Made by a program: the position numbers and the translations under genes
NCBI RefSeq assembly: GCF_021390495.1
Contig: NZ_JAJEJP010000001.1
Coordinates: 1,674,001-1,738,000 of the forward strand
DNA: 64,000 nucleotides
Reading direction: 5' to 3'
Source of the DNA: Paraburkholderia sp. ZP32-5
GTDB taxonomy: Bacteria > Pseudomonadota > Gammaproteobacteria > Burkholderiales > Burkholderiaceae
Notes under the pieces: generated by a model
Told to the model about the DNA's origin: nothing
Database searches by the model: none
What the model saw: only the letters and a program-made list of their open reading frames with translations
Part shown: positions 26,853 through 36,335 of the stretch, piece after piece
Numbering within the stretch: position 1 is the first letter of the stretch
Layout: each line of letters starts with the position of its first letter

Positions 26853-28154
26853 CTAGCGTTCCAGAATCGCGACCACCCCCTGGCCGCCCGCCGCGCAGAT
26901 CGAGATCAGCCCGCGCGCGGTGCCGGCCGGTTTGTCGAGTTGCGCGAGCATTTTCGCGAGGCTTGCGACGATGCGCCCGCCGGTCGCCGCGAACGGATGG
27001 CCGGTCGCGAGCGAGCTGCCGTTCACATTCAGTTTCGCACGATCGATTGCGCCGAGCGGGCCGGGCAAACCGAGCTGCGCGCGGCAATATTCATCATCCT
27101 GCCACGCCGCCAGCGTGCACAACACCTGGGCCGCGAACGCTTCGTGGATTTCGTAAAAGTCGAAGTCCTGCAACGTGAGCCCGGCGCGCGCGAGCATGCG
27201 CGGCACCGCATAGGCCGGCGCCATCAGCAGGCCTTCCTTCTGGTCGAAAAAGTCGACCGCGGCCGTTTCCGACCAGCTCAGATACGCGAGCACCGGCAGC
27301 CCCCGTTCGGCCGCCCACGCTTCGCTCGCGAGCAGCACCGCCGATGCGCCGTCGGTCAGCGGCGTCGAATTGCCGGCGGTCAGCGTGCCGGCGTCGCGGT
27401 CGAACACCGGCTTCAGGTTCGCAAGCTTTTCGAGCGTCAGATCGGCGCGCAGGTTGTTGTCACGCGCGAGGCCGCGATACGGCGTCATCAGATCGTTGAC
27501 GAAGCCGCGCGCATACGCATCGGCGAGCTTGTGATGGCTTTCATACGCGAGCACGTCCTGCGCCTCGCGCGAGATGTTCCAACGCTTGGCCATCAGTTCG
27601 CAATGCTCGCCCATCGACAGGCCAGTACGCGGCTCGCTGTTGCGCGGCAGCAGCGGCTTGAAAAACATGCCCGGCCGCAATTTGCTCAGCGCGCCGATGC
27701 GCTCGCCGGTACTCTTGCCGCGATTCGCTTCGAGCAGGATCTTGCGCATGCGCTCGTTGACGCCGATCGGCGCATCCGAGGTCGTATCGACGCCGCCCGC
27801 GATGCCCGCTTCGATCTGCCCGAGCGCGATCTTGTTGGCGACGAGAATCGCCGCTTCGAGGCCGGTGCCGCAGGCCTGCTGCACGTCGTAGGCGGGTGTT
27901 TCCCTGGCGAGCGTGGTGGACAGCGCCGCTTCACGCGTCAGATTGAAATCGCGCGAATGCTTGATGACCGCGCCCGCCGCAACTTCGCCGAGCCGCACGC
28001 CGTGCAGCTCGTAGCGATCGATCAGGCCTTGCAGCGTGAACGTCAGCATGTCCTGATTCGAGGCGCTCGCGTACGCGGTGTTCGAGCGGGCAAACGGAAT
28101 CCGGTTGCCGCCGACGATGGCGACGCGACGCACGGCGGATTGCGGATCGGGCAT
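26853..28154 (-). CDS. Acetyl-CoA acyltransferase (thiolase, FadI/FadA2-like)
   Basis: A 433-aa thiolase that cleaves 3-ketoacyl-CoA. The nucleophile is C95 in VQQACGTGLEA. The second-domain motifs are HEAFAAQVL, NVNGSSLATGHPFAATGGR and the C-terminal CAAGGQG with the catalytic Cys. Length fits FadI-type trifunctional partners and mycobacterial FadA2. AAGGAG precedes the ATG by seven bases. It lies between fadD and the MaoC gene, with 137 bp to the latter. Confidence 0.93.
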   Translation of the reverse strand: MPDPQSAVRRVAIVGGNRIPFARSNTAYASASNQDMLTFTLQGLIDRYELHGVRLGEVAAGAVIKHSRDFNLTREAALSTTLARETPAYDVQQACGTGLEAAILVANKIALGQIEAGIAGGVDTTSDAPIGVNERMRKILLEANRGKSTGERIGALSKLRPGMFFKPLLPRNSEPRTGLSMGEHCELMAKRWNISREAQDVLAYESHHKLADAYARGFVNDLMTPYRGLARDNNLRADLTLEKLANLKPVFDRDAGTLTAGNSTPLTDGASAVLLASEAWAAERGLPVLAYLSWSETAAVDFFDQKEGLLMAPAYAVPRMLARAGLTLQDFDFYEIHEAFAAQVLCTLAAWQDDEYCRAQLGLPGPLGAIDRAKLNVNGSSLATGHPFAATGGRIVASLAKMLAQLDKPAGTARGLISICAAGGQGVVAILER

Positions 28155-28291
28155 GCTGGGCTCCTTCGGGTCGTGGCCGGGTTAGTGGGCGATGCGAACG
28201 ATACGGGCGATGCGGGTGGAGCAGGTAGAGCCCGTGCCGAGGATGGCGGCGTCGATGCGCATCGCGCATCCGCGACCGCCGCCCGCGACCA

Positions 28292-29233
28292 TCATTGCAG
28301 CCGCCACTGCATACGCCCGCGCAAATGCGGCTTCTCGCCGGCGATGTCGCGCACTTCCAGATCGCGCTCGATCAGCGACGGCGACGCGCTCCACAGCGAC
28401 GCCTCGCCCGGCAGCAGCATCGGTACCTTGAATTCGGCGGCGAGCGTCGCTTCGGCGAGCGGCTTCGGCGGCTGCAGCGCCGACGCGGCGCGCGCGAGCG
28501 TCCACATACCGTGCGCGATCGCGCGCGGAAAGCCGAACGCCTTCGCCGACAACGCCGCCAGATGAATCGGGTTGTAATCGCCCGATACGCTCGCGTAGTC
28601 GCGCCCCAGTTGCGGCGCAAGCTGCCAGCGCGCGATACGTTGCAACGCGTCGGAATCCAGCGAGAGCGATTGCAGCGGGTTGCCGATCGCGGGCACCGCG
28701 CGCTTCAGATACACGCTGTCGCCGTCCCACACCGCTTCGCCGCGCCGGTAGATCCGCGTCTGCACGACGAACGCCTGGCCCTTGTCGTGACGCAGCAGCG
28801 CGCCGAATTCGACTTCGACGCGCAACAGATCCTTGTACGCGAGCGGCCGGCGCAGCCGCACGTGATTCGCCAGATGCACGAGCCCGAGCGCCGGCCACGG
28901 AAACGCCGGGTCGGTCAGCATCAGCAGATGCAGCGGAAACGCGAGCAGATGCGGGTAGGTGAGCGGTACCCCATGCTCGGGGATAAAGCCGCACACGCGC
29001 GCATAGCGCCATACCGGGCCGGGGTCGAGCGCGACGGCGGGGCGCACCAGCCGCAGCGCGGGCAGCGTGCTGTCGCGCCCGCGTTTGACGAGGCCCGACA
29101 GCGCGCGCGCATAGAGCTTCGGCGCCGCCGGCAGCGTATCGACGACGATGGTTTTCGGCCGCGCGCCGTCGCCGCCGGGTCGCTGCGCGGCGGCATGGCC
29201 ACCGAACGGATCACGCGGTTCGTCCATGCCCAT
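28292..29233 (-). CDS. MaoC-type enoyl-CoA/hydroxyacyl hydratase
   Basis: A 313-aa double hot-dog protein. The C-terminal half carries the hydratase 2 motif YASVSGDYNPIHLAALSAKAFGFPRAIAHG, with catalytic Asp219 and His224. The N-terminal half (about 60-190) is a degenerate hot-dog fold. Size and position match HtdX-like dehydratases, which act on 3-hydroxyacyl thioesters. The start at 29233 lies two bases after the upstream stop, with GGAG seven bases before it, indicating coupled translation. A longer in-frame reading overlaps the reductase gene and is rejected. Confidence 0.88.
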   Translation of the reverse strand: MGMDEPRDPFGGHAAAQRPGGDGARPKTIVVDTLPAAPKLYARALSGLVKRGRDSTLPALRLVRPAVALDPGPVWRYARVCGFIPEHGVPLTYPHLLAFPLHLLMLTDPAFPWPALGLVHLANHVRLRRPLAYKDLLRVEVEFGALLRHDKGQAFVVQTRIYRRGEAVWDGDSVYLKRAVPAIGNPLQSLSLDSDALQRIARWQLAPQLGRDYASVSGDYNPIHLAALSAKAFGFPRAIAHGMWTLARAASALQPPKPLAEATLAAEFKVPMLLPGEASLWSASPSLIERDLEVRDIAGEKPHLRGRMQWRLQ

Positions 29234-29235
29234 CG

Positions 29236-30696
29236 TCACGCTCCGATCAGGCTTTGACCGCACACGCGCACGACCTGACCGGTCACGCCGGCCGAGCCCG
29301 GATGCGCAAGCCATGCGATCGTCTGCGCGACGTCGACCGGCTGGCCGCCCTGGCTCATCGAGTTCATGCGGCGGCCGGCCTCGCGCAGCGCGAGCGGCAT
29401 CTTTTCGGTCATCTGCGTTTCGATGAAACCCGGCGCGACCGCGTTGATCGTGATGCCGCGCGCGCGTAAATGCGGCGCCATGCTTTGCACGCGGCCGATC
29501 ACACCGGCCTTCGAAGCCGCGTAATTGGTCTGCCCGGCATTGCCGGCGATCCCGCTGATCGACGACACCGCGACGATGCGACCACCGTCGCGCAGGATGC
29601 CGCCGGCGAGCAGCGCATCGTCGATGCGCTCCTGCGCGCCCAGATTGATGTCGATCACGCTTTGCCACGCGGAGTCGGTCATCTTCGCGATCGTTTTGTC
29701 TTTCGTGATGCCGGCGTTGTGCACGACGATGTCGACGCCCAGTTCGTCGAGCGCCGCGGCGAGTTGCGCGGGCGCTTCGGGCGCGGCGATATCGAACGCG
29801 AGCGCGGTGCCGTTCAACTGACGCATCGCGGCATCGAGTGCGTCGCGCGCCGCCGGGATATCGACGCCGATCACATGCGCGCCTTCGGCCGCCAGTACGC
29901 TCGCGATCGCGGCACCGATGCCGCGCGCGGCGCCGGTCACGAGCGCTCGCCGGCCGGCGAGCGGCTGCAGCCAGTTAAACGATGGCATGGCCGCGCCGCC
30001 GGGCAAGTGGGGCGTGTCCGCTTCGATCCGCACCACCTGGCCCGACACATACGCGGAGCGTGGCGACAGGAAAAACCTCAGCGTCGCTTCGATGCCGCTT
30101 GTGGCACCGTTCTGCGCGCCGGTTTCGATACCGTGTTCCGCCCCTGCGCCGACATACACGAGATTCGCGGTGATACCGCGCCGCGCCTCCTTGCCGAGCG
30201 AACGCGTGAGGCCTTCGAGCGCGCGCTGTGCGGTCCATTGACGCGGGCTCGCGCAGGTCTCGGGTGGGCGCCCCAGCACGACGATGCGCCCACATCGGCC
30301 GAGCGAGCGCAGCGTGTCGTGAAAGAAGCCATGCAGCGGCGCGAGCTGACTGCTGTCGTCGATGCCGCTCGCGTCGAATAGCAGCGCGGCGAGCTTGCCG
30401 GACGATCCCGCCTCGGCTGGTTCGAAGCGCCCGGTCATCAGCCCGTGGCGATTCGCGAGCGGCACCCACAGCCCGGCGCTTGGATGCGCGACGCTCGTCA
30501 TGCCGACACTCGCGACCAGCCGCGCGAGCGCGTCGAGCAGATGCGGCTCGCGGCCGGCGCCGATCGCGATCAGACCGTCGAACTCGGCACGATCCGCGCG
30601 ATAGCGCCGCAGCACCTCGGGCTTCGGCAGGCCGAGCGAGCGCGCGAAACGCGCGCCGAACGGCGAGTTGACGAACTTCAGGTAGGCGTCGTTCAT
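29236..30696 (-). CDS. High-molecular-weight 3-oxoacyl reductase (FabG4-like)
   Basis: A 486-aa short-chain dehydrogenase with an extra N-terminal domain. The C-terminal 240 residues are the SDR: TGAARGIG (about 255), NAG in VVHNAGITKDK, and the YAASK catalytic motif (TNYAASKAGVIGR). The N-terminal 240 residues resemble a degenerate, cofactor-less Rossmann/flavodoxin-type domain, as in mycobacterial FabG4 (454 aa). Role: NAD(P)-dependent 3-oxoacyl-CoA/ACP reduction. The start ATG 30696 (MNDAYLKFVNSPFGARFA) has GGAG upstream; a GTG 33 bases earlier is less likely. The stop is coupled to the MaoC start. Confidence 0.9.
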   Translation of the reverse strand: MNDAYLKFVNSPFGARFARSLGLPKPEVLRRYRADRAEFDGLIAIGAGREPHLLDALARLVASVGMTSVAHPSAGLWVPLANRHGLMTGRFEPAEAGSSGKLAALLFDASGIDDSSQLAPLHGFFHDTLRSLGRCGRIVVLGRPPETCASPRQWTAQRALEGLTRSLGKEARRGITANLVYVGAGAEHGIETGAQNGATSGIEATLRFFLSPRSAYVSGQVVRIEADTPHLPGGAAMPSFNWLQPLAGRRALVTGAARGIGAAIASVLAAEGAHVIGVDIPAARDALDAAMRQLNGTALAFDIAAPEAPAQLAAALDELGVDIVVHNAGITKDKTIAKMTDSAWQSVIDINLGAQERIDDALLAGGILRDGGRIVAVSSISGIAGNAGQTNYAASKAGVIGRVQSMAPHLRARGITINAVAPGFIETQMTEKMPLALREAGRRMNSMSQGGQPVDVAQTIAWLAHPGSAGVTGQVVRVCGQSLIGA

Positions 30697-30823
30697 GTTG
30701 CTGGTTGCTCCGCTGGACTTGGCGGCCACGGGAAATGTGCGTTGGAGATTCCGCGGCGCGTGTGCTGCGAGCTAAGTGTACCGGCTCGCTTTGTCGCGTA
30801 GCGTGGCAATGACCAGCCCGTCG

Positions 30824-33322
30824 TCAAACCTCCACCTCCAGCGCCTTCTCAAGCGCCTCCTTGCGCTTCTGCAAACTGGCCAGCATGTCGAAATCAGCCG
30901 AAAAATCGTCGACTTTCACCACTTGCTCGGCGTAGCGCGCGTAGTCGTCGAGCACGCGCCGTTCGTCCGCGTCGATCAGGCCTTGCCGTTCGGCCTCATC
31001 AGTCCATGCGGCGAGTTGCGCGAGGCTTTGCGGCATCGGCGCGAGCCGCCCCTGCTTGACGGCGTCGCGCAGCTTCCGCTCGATCTGCGTCACGCGCGGG
31101 TTCAGCGCGAACGCGAGTTCGCCGTAGCCGAGCACATCGGCATCCGCATACGGCACGTAGGAATCGGCGACCAGCCGTTCGCGCGCGGCGCCCGGCGTCT
31201 GCATCAATTCGGCGATCTCGCCGCCGAGCCGATCGGATGGCTCGCGATGCGGCAAGCCGAACGGAAACGCGAGCACGCGCACCAGCATCGCGACGGCCCG
31301 GTGCGGGTAGTTCGCGAATACGCCGTCGAGCGCGTGCCGGGCTTTGTACAGCGCATCCTCGACGCCCCAGCGCACGAGCGGCAGGTCGTCCGGCTGACGG
31401 CCTTCGTCCTCGAAGCGCTTGAGCGTCGCCGAAATCAGATAGAGCTGGGACAGCACGTCGCCCAGACGCGCGGAGATACGTTCGCGGCGCTTCAGATCGC
31501 CGCCGAGCACGAACATCGATACATCGGCGAGCAGCGCGAACGCGCACGACAGCCGCGTCGCCGCGCGATAGTAGCGATGAAGCGGCACATACGCGGCGCG
31601 CGGCGCCGCAATCAGCGCGCCGCCCGTGAGTCCGTACACGACGCTGCGCACGAGGTTCGACAGCGTAAAGCCGAGATGCCCGAAGAACGCCGAGTCGAAG
31701 TCGCGCAACGCCTTCGCGCGATCCGGCTCGAGCGTCGCGCGCATTTCCTTCAGCACATACGGATGGCAGCGGATCGCGCCCTGTCCGAAGATGATCAGAC
31801 AGCGCGTCAGGATGTTCGCGCCTTCGACGGTGATCGAAATCGGCATCTGCTGATACGCGCGCGCGAGAAAGTTCGACGGCCCCATGCAGATGCCTTTGCC
31901 GGCGACGACGTCCATGCCGTCGTTGATGACCACGCGGGCGCGTTCGGTCAGATGATATTTCGCGATCGCCGAAATCACCGACGGCTTCTCGCCGAGGTCG
32001 ATCGCCCGCGCGGCGAGGCGGCGCGCGGCGTCCATCACGTACAGGTTGCCGCCCATGCGGCCGAGCGCTTCCTGCACGCCTTCGAAGTTGCCGACGGCGG
32101 TACGGAACTGCCGGCGAGTCGCCGCATACGCGCCGGTGCCGCGCACCGCGAGCTTCGCCATGCCGACATTCGACGACGGCAGCGAAATCGCGCGTCCGGC
32201 CGCGAGGCACTCCATCAGCATGCGCCAGCCGTTGCCGACCTGCGCGCGGCCGCCGATCACCCAGTCGAGCGGAATGAATACGTCGCGGCCGGAGTTCGGG
32301 CCGTTCTGGAACACCGCATTGAGCGGCCAGTGGCGTCGGCCGATATTCACGCCCGGGTGGTCCGTCGGAATCAGCGCGCAGGTGATACCCGGTTCGTCGT
32401 TGGCGCCGAGCAGATGGTCGGGGTCGAGCGCGCGGAACGCGAGGCCGAGCACGGTTGCGACCGGCCCGAGCGTGATATAGCGCTTGTCCCACGTGACACG
32501 AAAACCGAGCGTTTCACGCCCCTCGTGAATGCCTTTGCAGACGATGCCGAGATCCGGAATCGCGGCCGCGTCGGAACCCGCGTACGGGCTCGTCAGCGCA
32601 AAGCAGGGGATGTCGTCGCCGCGCGCGAGACGCGGCAGATAGTGGTTTTTCTGTTCTTCGGTGCCGTAGTGCATCAGCAGTTCGGCGGGGCCGAGCGAGT
32701 TCGGCACCATCACCGAGACGGCCGCCGCCGAGCAGCGCGTCGCGAGCTTCATGATGACCTGCGAATGCGCATACGCGGAGAACTGTTTGCCGCCGTAGCG
32801 CTTCGGAATGATCATGCCGAGAAAGCCGCGCTCCTTGATGAACTGCCAGGTTGGCGGCGACAGGTCCTGCCAGATCATCGTCGTTTCCCAGTCGTTCGCG
32901 AGTTCGCAGAGCTGTTCGCATTCGGTATCGAGAAACGACTGTTCTTCCGGCGTCAGTGCGGCCGGCCCGTAGCCGAGCAGCGTGTCCCAGCGCGGGCGGC
33001 CGGAGAAGAGTTCGGCATCCCACCAGACCGTGCCGGCTTCGATCGCGTCGCGCTCGGTCGGCGACATCGGTGGCAGGATCTTGCGGAACGCATCGAGCGC
33101 GGGCTTCGTGAGCCACGCGCGGCGCAACGGCTTCAGCGTCAGCACGAGCGCGGGCAGTACCAGCACGATCGCGAGCAGGGTTGTCGCGAGCGGGCCCGCC
33201 GCGCCGCCGACGTGCGCGACCACGACCGTTATGAGCATCGCCGCGAGCCACCACGAGGCGCGGGCCTGAACGTACATGAGTGCGAGCGCGGCGACGGCCA
33301 GCGCAAGGATGATCCACGGCAT
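30824..33322 (-). CDS. fadE: FadE-type acyl-CoA dehydrogenase
   Basis: An 832-aa acyl-CoA dehydrogenase of the E. coli FadE (814 aa) type, catalysing the first beta-oxidation step. The N-terminal 60 residues contain two membrane helices (ILALAVAALALMYVQA and a second near 25-55). The dehydrogenase core has FIKERGFLGMIIPKRYGG, FALTSPYAGSDAAAIPD and ITVEGANILTRCLIIFGQGA. A long C-terminal extension carries KVDDFSADFDML. GGAGGA lies seven bases before ATG 33322; a GTG three bases upstream is less well spaced. It is the first gene of the run, 127 bp before the FabG4-like gene. Confidence 0.95.
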   Translation of the reverse strand: MPWIILALAVAALALMYVQARASWWLAAMLITVVVAHVGGAAGPLATTLLAIVLVLPALVLTLKPLRRAWLTKPALDAFRKILPPMSPTERDAIEAGTVWWDAELFSGRPRWDTLLGYGPAALTPEEQSFLDTECEQLCELANDWETTMIWQDLSPPTWQFIKERGFLGMIIPKRYGGKQFSAYAHSQVIMKLATRCSAAAVSVMVPNSLGPAELLMHYGTEEQKNHYLPRLARGDDIPCFALTSPYAGSDAAAIPDLGIVCKGIHEGRETLGFRVTWDKRYITLGPVATVLGLAFRALDPDHLLGANDEPGITCALIPTDHPGVNIGRRHWPLNAVFQNGPNSGRDVFIPLDWVIGGRAQVGNGWRMLMECLAAGRAISLPSSNVGMAKLAVRGTGAYAATRRQFRTAVGNFEGVQEALGRMGGNLYVMDAARRLAARAIDLGEKPSVISAIAKYHLTERARVVINDGMDVVAGKGICMGPSNFLARAYQQMPISITVEGANILTRCLIIFGQGAIRCHPYVLKEMRATLEPDRAKALRDFDSAFFGHLGFTLSNLVRSVVYGLTGGALIAAPRAAYVPLHRYYRAATRLSCAFALLADVSMFVLGGDLKRRERISARLGDVLSQLYLISATLKRFEDEGRQPDDLPLVRWGVEDALYKARHALDGVFANYPHRAVAMLVRVLAFPFGLPHREPSDRLGGEIAELMQTPGAARERLVADSYVPYADADVLGYGELAFALNPRVTQIERKLRDAVKQGRLAPMPQSLAQLAAWTDEAERQGLIDADERRVLDDYARYAEQVVKVDDFSADFDMLASLQKRKEALEKALEVEV

Positions 33323-33571
33323 CACGTTTCCTCCGATTCCATCGAATACGGCGGTTGCTTGGGCCGCACGCGAGAACGCGTTTCAAGGCTGCACGCGACG
33401 CGTGTCTCGTTGCTCTTTACCGGATGCGTTGCAATTGTTGCGCCACCTGTGAAGCGTGCCTGCGTGCGGCGTTATTCGTATGTTGCGGGTACGGCACGCT
33501 GCGTGTGAGTCAGCTGTGCGGTTTGACTGAATCGTTTGGTGGGCGAGGTTGAGCGGCGGCCGCCTTCACCT

Positions 33572-34354
33572 TCACGCGCTTTCCCACTCGCAATCGTCGG
33601 CCGCTGCCTGCATCGTGCCTTCGGTCGGGCCGCGTTCGGTCGCGCCGTCTTCAGCCGCATCGCCGAGCACGGCGGCGAACGTCGCCAGTTGCGATGCGTC
33701 CGGTAGCGGCGCTTTCAGCGCGGCGACCATCAGCGATGCAAGCCGCGAGATCAATTGCAGATCGTTGATCGACTGGCCGTGCGAGAACTCGGCGATCAGC
33801 CTGTCGAGGTCGGTGCCGGCCAGCACGCCCGCCAGCGCGCCGATCGCGAAATGCAGCCGCCAGCCGAGTTCTTCGCGCGGCAGATGCGGCAGCGCACGCT
33901 GGAACGCATCGAAAAAACGCACCGACACCGACTCGTAGTGCTCGTTCAGAAAGTCACGAATAAAGGCCGACGGATCGGTATAGGCGCGCCCGAGCAGCCG
34001 CAGAAACGCTTTACCGCCGAAGCGCGGATCGCGCGACAGCCGCAGCGCCGGAATGAACATCGCGCCGAGTACGTGCTCGCAGCTCAACTGCGCGCCGAGC
34101 ATGCTATCGAAGCGATCGAGCAGCTTCAGCCGTTCGTCGGTGAGTGTGTCGAGGCGGCGCGACAGCATCGCGTGCATCAGCGCTTCCTTGCTGCCGAAGT
34201 GATAGTTGACCGCAGCGAGATTCACTTCGGCGCGTGAAGTGATCTGCCGCAACGACATCGCCTCATAGCCGCATTCGATGAACAGCGTCTCAGCGGTGTC
34301 GAGAATGCGGGACTTGGTATCGCCGGCCTGCCGGCCGGTCGTGCGAACTGCCAT
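33572..34354 (-). CDS. PsrA-like TetR-family regulator
   Basis: A 260-aa TetR-type repressor. The helix-turn-helix lies at about 15-60 (ILDTAETLFIECGYEAMSL, then NLAAVNYHFGSKEALM). The effector domain resembles the Pseudomonas fatty-acid regulator PsrA by eye (LRLLGRAYTDPSAFIRDFLNEHYE, then WRLHFAIGALAGVLAGTD). PsrA senses long-chain acyl compounds and controls beta-oxidation genes. Its location directly upstream of fadE fits such a role. ATG 34354 is preceded by GGGAG; an earlier frame start at 34459 would add 35 residues. The C-terminal 25 residues are disordered. A candidate operator sits 60 bp upstream. Confidence 0.85.
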   Translation of the reverse strand: MAVRTTGRQAGDTKSRILDTAETLFIECGYEAMSLRQITSRAEVNLAAVNYHFGSKEALMHAMLSRRLDTLTDERLKLLDRFDSMLGAQLSCEHVLGAMFIPALRLSRDPRFGGKAFLRLLGRAYTDPSAFIRDFLNEHYESVSVRFFDAFQRALPHLPREELGWRLHFAIGALAGVLAGTDLDRLIAEFSHGQSINDLQLISRLASLMVAALKAPLPDASQLATFAAVLGDAAEDGATERGPTEGTMQAAADDCEWESA

Positions 34355-34413
34355 GTTGCGTCTCCCTGTTGCCGGATTCCCGGCGCGCCAGCAAGCGATT
34401 CGAATGAGTATTT

Positions 34414-34427
34414 GAAACGGGTGTTTT
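34414..34427 (-). promoter_or_regulatory. PsrA-type operator candidate
   Basis: GAAAC and GTTTT are separated by GGGT, matching the known PsrA operator shape (C/G)AAAC-N2-4-GTTT(G/C) except for the last base. It lies 60 bp before the TetR gene, where a self-repressing regulator would bind. Confidence 0.4.
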
Positions 34428-34547
34428 TCAGCATAAGAAAAGGTACCCGTCGCGATCAAGGGGCCGGATTCGACGAACTCCTCTAGAAGACCGAATGAAG
34501 CGCGTGCTGGCGTCGCGGGTGAGCCGTCAGGCCGCGCGGAAAATGAA

Positions 34548-34580
34548 AAAGGCCGTTCCGAATCAATCGGAACGGCCTTT
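34548..34580 (-). terminator. Rho-independent terminator of the MFS gene
   Basis: AAAGGCCGTTCCGA (34548-34561) and TCGGAACGGCCTTT (34567-34580) form a perfect 14-bp stem with a five-base loop. On the minus strand it is followed by TTTTTCATTTT. It lies 94 bp beyond the MFS stop codon and also ends in TTTA on the plus strand. Confidence 0.88.
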
Positions 34581-34673
34581 ATCGTGAGTGCGTGACCTGT
34601 TCAGGTCGAACGCGTGAAGCTTTGCTTTAGCGGCTTGTCGACGCCGTCAGTCAGAATAGCCTCGACCGCGTGC

Positions 34674-35924
34674 TCAAACCTGTCCGCCGACCGCGCCACC
34701 CGTCGGATTCGCGCCGATCACGTCGCGCGCGGACTGCGTCATGTCGATGCCGCGGCGCTCACGGCTGAACGGAATCAGCGCGCAGATCACGATTGCGACG
34801 ATGCCGATCACGACCGCCATCACGAGCGCGTAGTTGTTGCCGTGGATCTCGGCGATTTTCGATTGCAGCGGACCGTTGACCGACGCGATCAGGTTACCGA
34901 GCTGATACACGAGACCCGGGAACGTCGCGCGGATTTCATCGGGCGAGATTTCGTTCAGATGCACTGGAATCACACCCCATGCGCCCTGTACCGAGATCTG
35001 CATCAGGAACGCGCCGAGCGCGAGCAGCACGGGCGTGCTCGAGAAAGCCCACAGCGGCAGCACCGGCAGCGCGATCAGCGCGGCGATGAAGATCGCGCGC
35101 TTGCGGCCGATCTTCTCCGATGCCCAGCCGAAGAACAGGCCGCCGAAGATCGCGCCGATGTTCAGCGTGATCGTGATCCACGACACCGTGTGCGCGTCGA
35201 ACTGATGCTGCACGCGCAGGAAGGTCGGATACAGATCCTGCGAGCCATGCGAGAAGAAGTTGAACGCGGTCATCAGGATGATCGCGTAGATCGACAGCCC
35301 GATGTTCTGCTTGAGCGTGGTGACGAGGCCGGGGCGCACCTTCTTTTCCAGCGTCTGGAACGCCGGAGATTCCGGTACGTGCGCGCGGATGTACAGCACC
35401 AGCAGCGCGGGCAGCACGCCGACGAAGAACATGCCGCGCCAGCCGATGTATTGATAGAACACGCCGAACACGATCGACGCGAGCAGATAGCCGCTCGGGT
35501 AGCCCGCCTGCAACAGACCGGAGACGATGCCGCGTGACTTCGGCGGCACGGTTTCCATCGTCAGCGCGCCGCCGACCCCCCATTCGCCGCCCATCGCGAT
35601 ACCGAACAGCGCGCGCAGCACCAGCAGCGTCATCAGGTTCGGCGACAGACCGGACAGCAATTCAAGCAGCGAGAAGCACGCGATATTGACCATCAGCGTC
35701 GGACGGCGGCCGTATTTGTCGGCGAGCCAGCCGAAGATCAACGCGCCGAGCGGACGCATCATCAGCGTGAGCATGATCGCGACTGCCACCGACGGAATGT
35801 CCGTATTGAATTCCTGCGCGATATCTTTCAATACGAACACCATCAGAAAGAAATCGAATGCGTCGAGGGTCCAGCCCAGATAGGCGGCGATCGTGACGTT
35901 TCTCTGTTCCCGTGTCCAGCTCAT
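34674..35924 (-). CDS. MFS transporter, metabolite:H+ symporter type (SHS/JEN-like)
   Basis: A 416-aa major facilitator with 12 predicted membrane helices. The family loop motif FGWLADKYGRRPTLM follows helix 2, and the second copy is GWASEKIGRKRAIF. N-terminal YLGWTLDAFDFFLMVFVLKDIA is typical of the sialate/lactate:H+ symporter (SHS) and related carboxylate carriers. GGEWGVGGALTMETVP in helix 4-5 fits this group. The substrate is probably a small monocarboxylate or an aromatic acid; the sequence alone does not decide. It is transcribed leftwards to the terminator at 34548. The regulator gene lies beyond that terminator, so this is a separate transcription unit. Confidence 0.88.
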   Translation of the reverse strand: MSWTREQRNVTIAAYLGWTLDAFDFFLMVFVLKDIAQEFNTDIPSVAVAIMLTLMMRPLGALIFGWLADKYGRRPTLMVNIACFSLLELLSGLSPNLMTLLVLRALFGIAMGGEWGVGGALTMETVPPKSRGIVSGLLQAGYPSGYLLASIVFGVFYQYIGWRGMFFVGVLPALLVLYIRAHVPESPAFQTLEKKVRPGLVTTLKQNIGLSIYAIILMTAFNFFSHGSQDLYPTFLRVQHQFDAHTVSWITITLNIGAIFGGLFFGWASEKIGRKRAIFIAALIALPVLPLWAFSSTPVLLALGAFLMQISVQGAWGVIPVHLNEISPDEIRATFPGLVYQLGNLIASVNGPLQSKIAEIHGNNYALVMAVVIGIVAIVICALIPFSRERRGIDMTQSARDVIGANPTGGAVGGQV

Positions 35925-36335
35925 TGATTGTTCTCCTGAGTCTCCAGAAATCCGTGTTTGACGACGGACGGCTCGATGGTCCGCGCGCCCTATGGCGGGC
36001 GCTTCCGGGCGAGTGTACGCCGAGCGTTAAGCGCTTGCATGATTGAACCCGCTTTTATCCGTGTTAATCCGGAGAGCAATTTTCGTGCTGAATTCGCAAT
36101 GCATGCTTAATGTCGGTGATATGTAATTGTTGTATTGAAGGTGTCTGGGTTTATGTCGGTATTTTGTAATTTATTAATCGGCGGTTTTCTGCGCGTTGCG
36201 ATTAATGCGTTTCCGTCCGGGGCGTTTTGATGCACCATCGGTTGCAATGCTCGCGGTCTGGTGCAACCTCACGCACATAGGCAAGCGGCATGCCCGTTGC
36301 TGGTTTCGCGAAGCCGTTCACGCTACGCTTACCTT
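35925..36335. other. 411-bp divergent promoter region
   Basis: No gene. The middle (about 36050-36190) is AT-rich with runs such as TTGTAATTTATTAATCG, as expected for promoters of the divergent MFS gene and the hypothetical gene on the right. No specific operator was recognised. Confidence 0.5.

Noticed and set aside
28292..29668. Longer MaoC reading from 29668
   Set aside because: The extra 145 residues overlap the FabG4-like gene out of frame and are Arg-rich; the ATG at 29233 has a proper ribosome site.
30776..33508. 910-codon plus-strand open frame
   Set aside because: Exactly opposite fadE, with His/Arg-rich shadow composition and no ribosome site.
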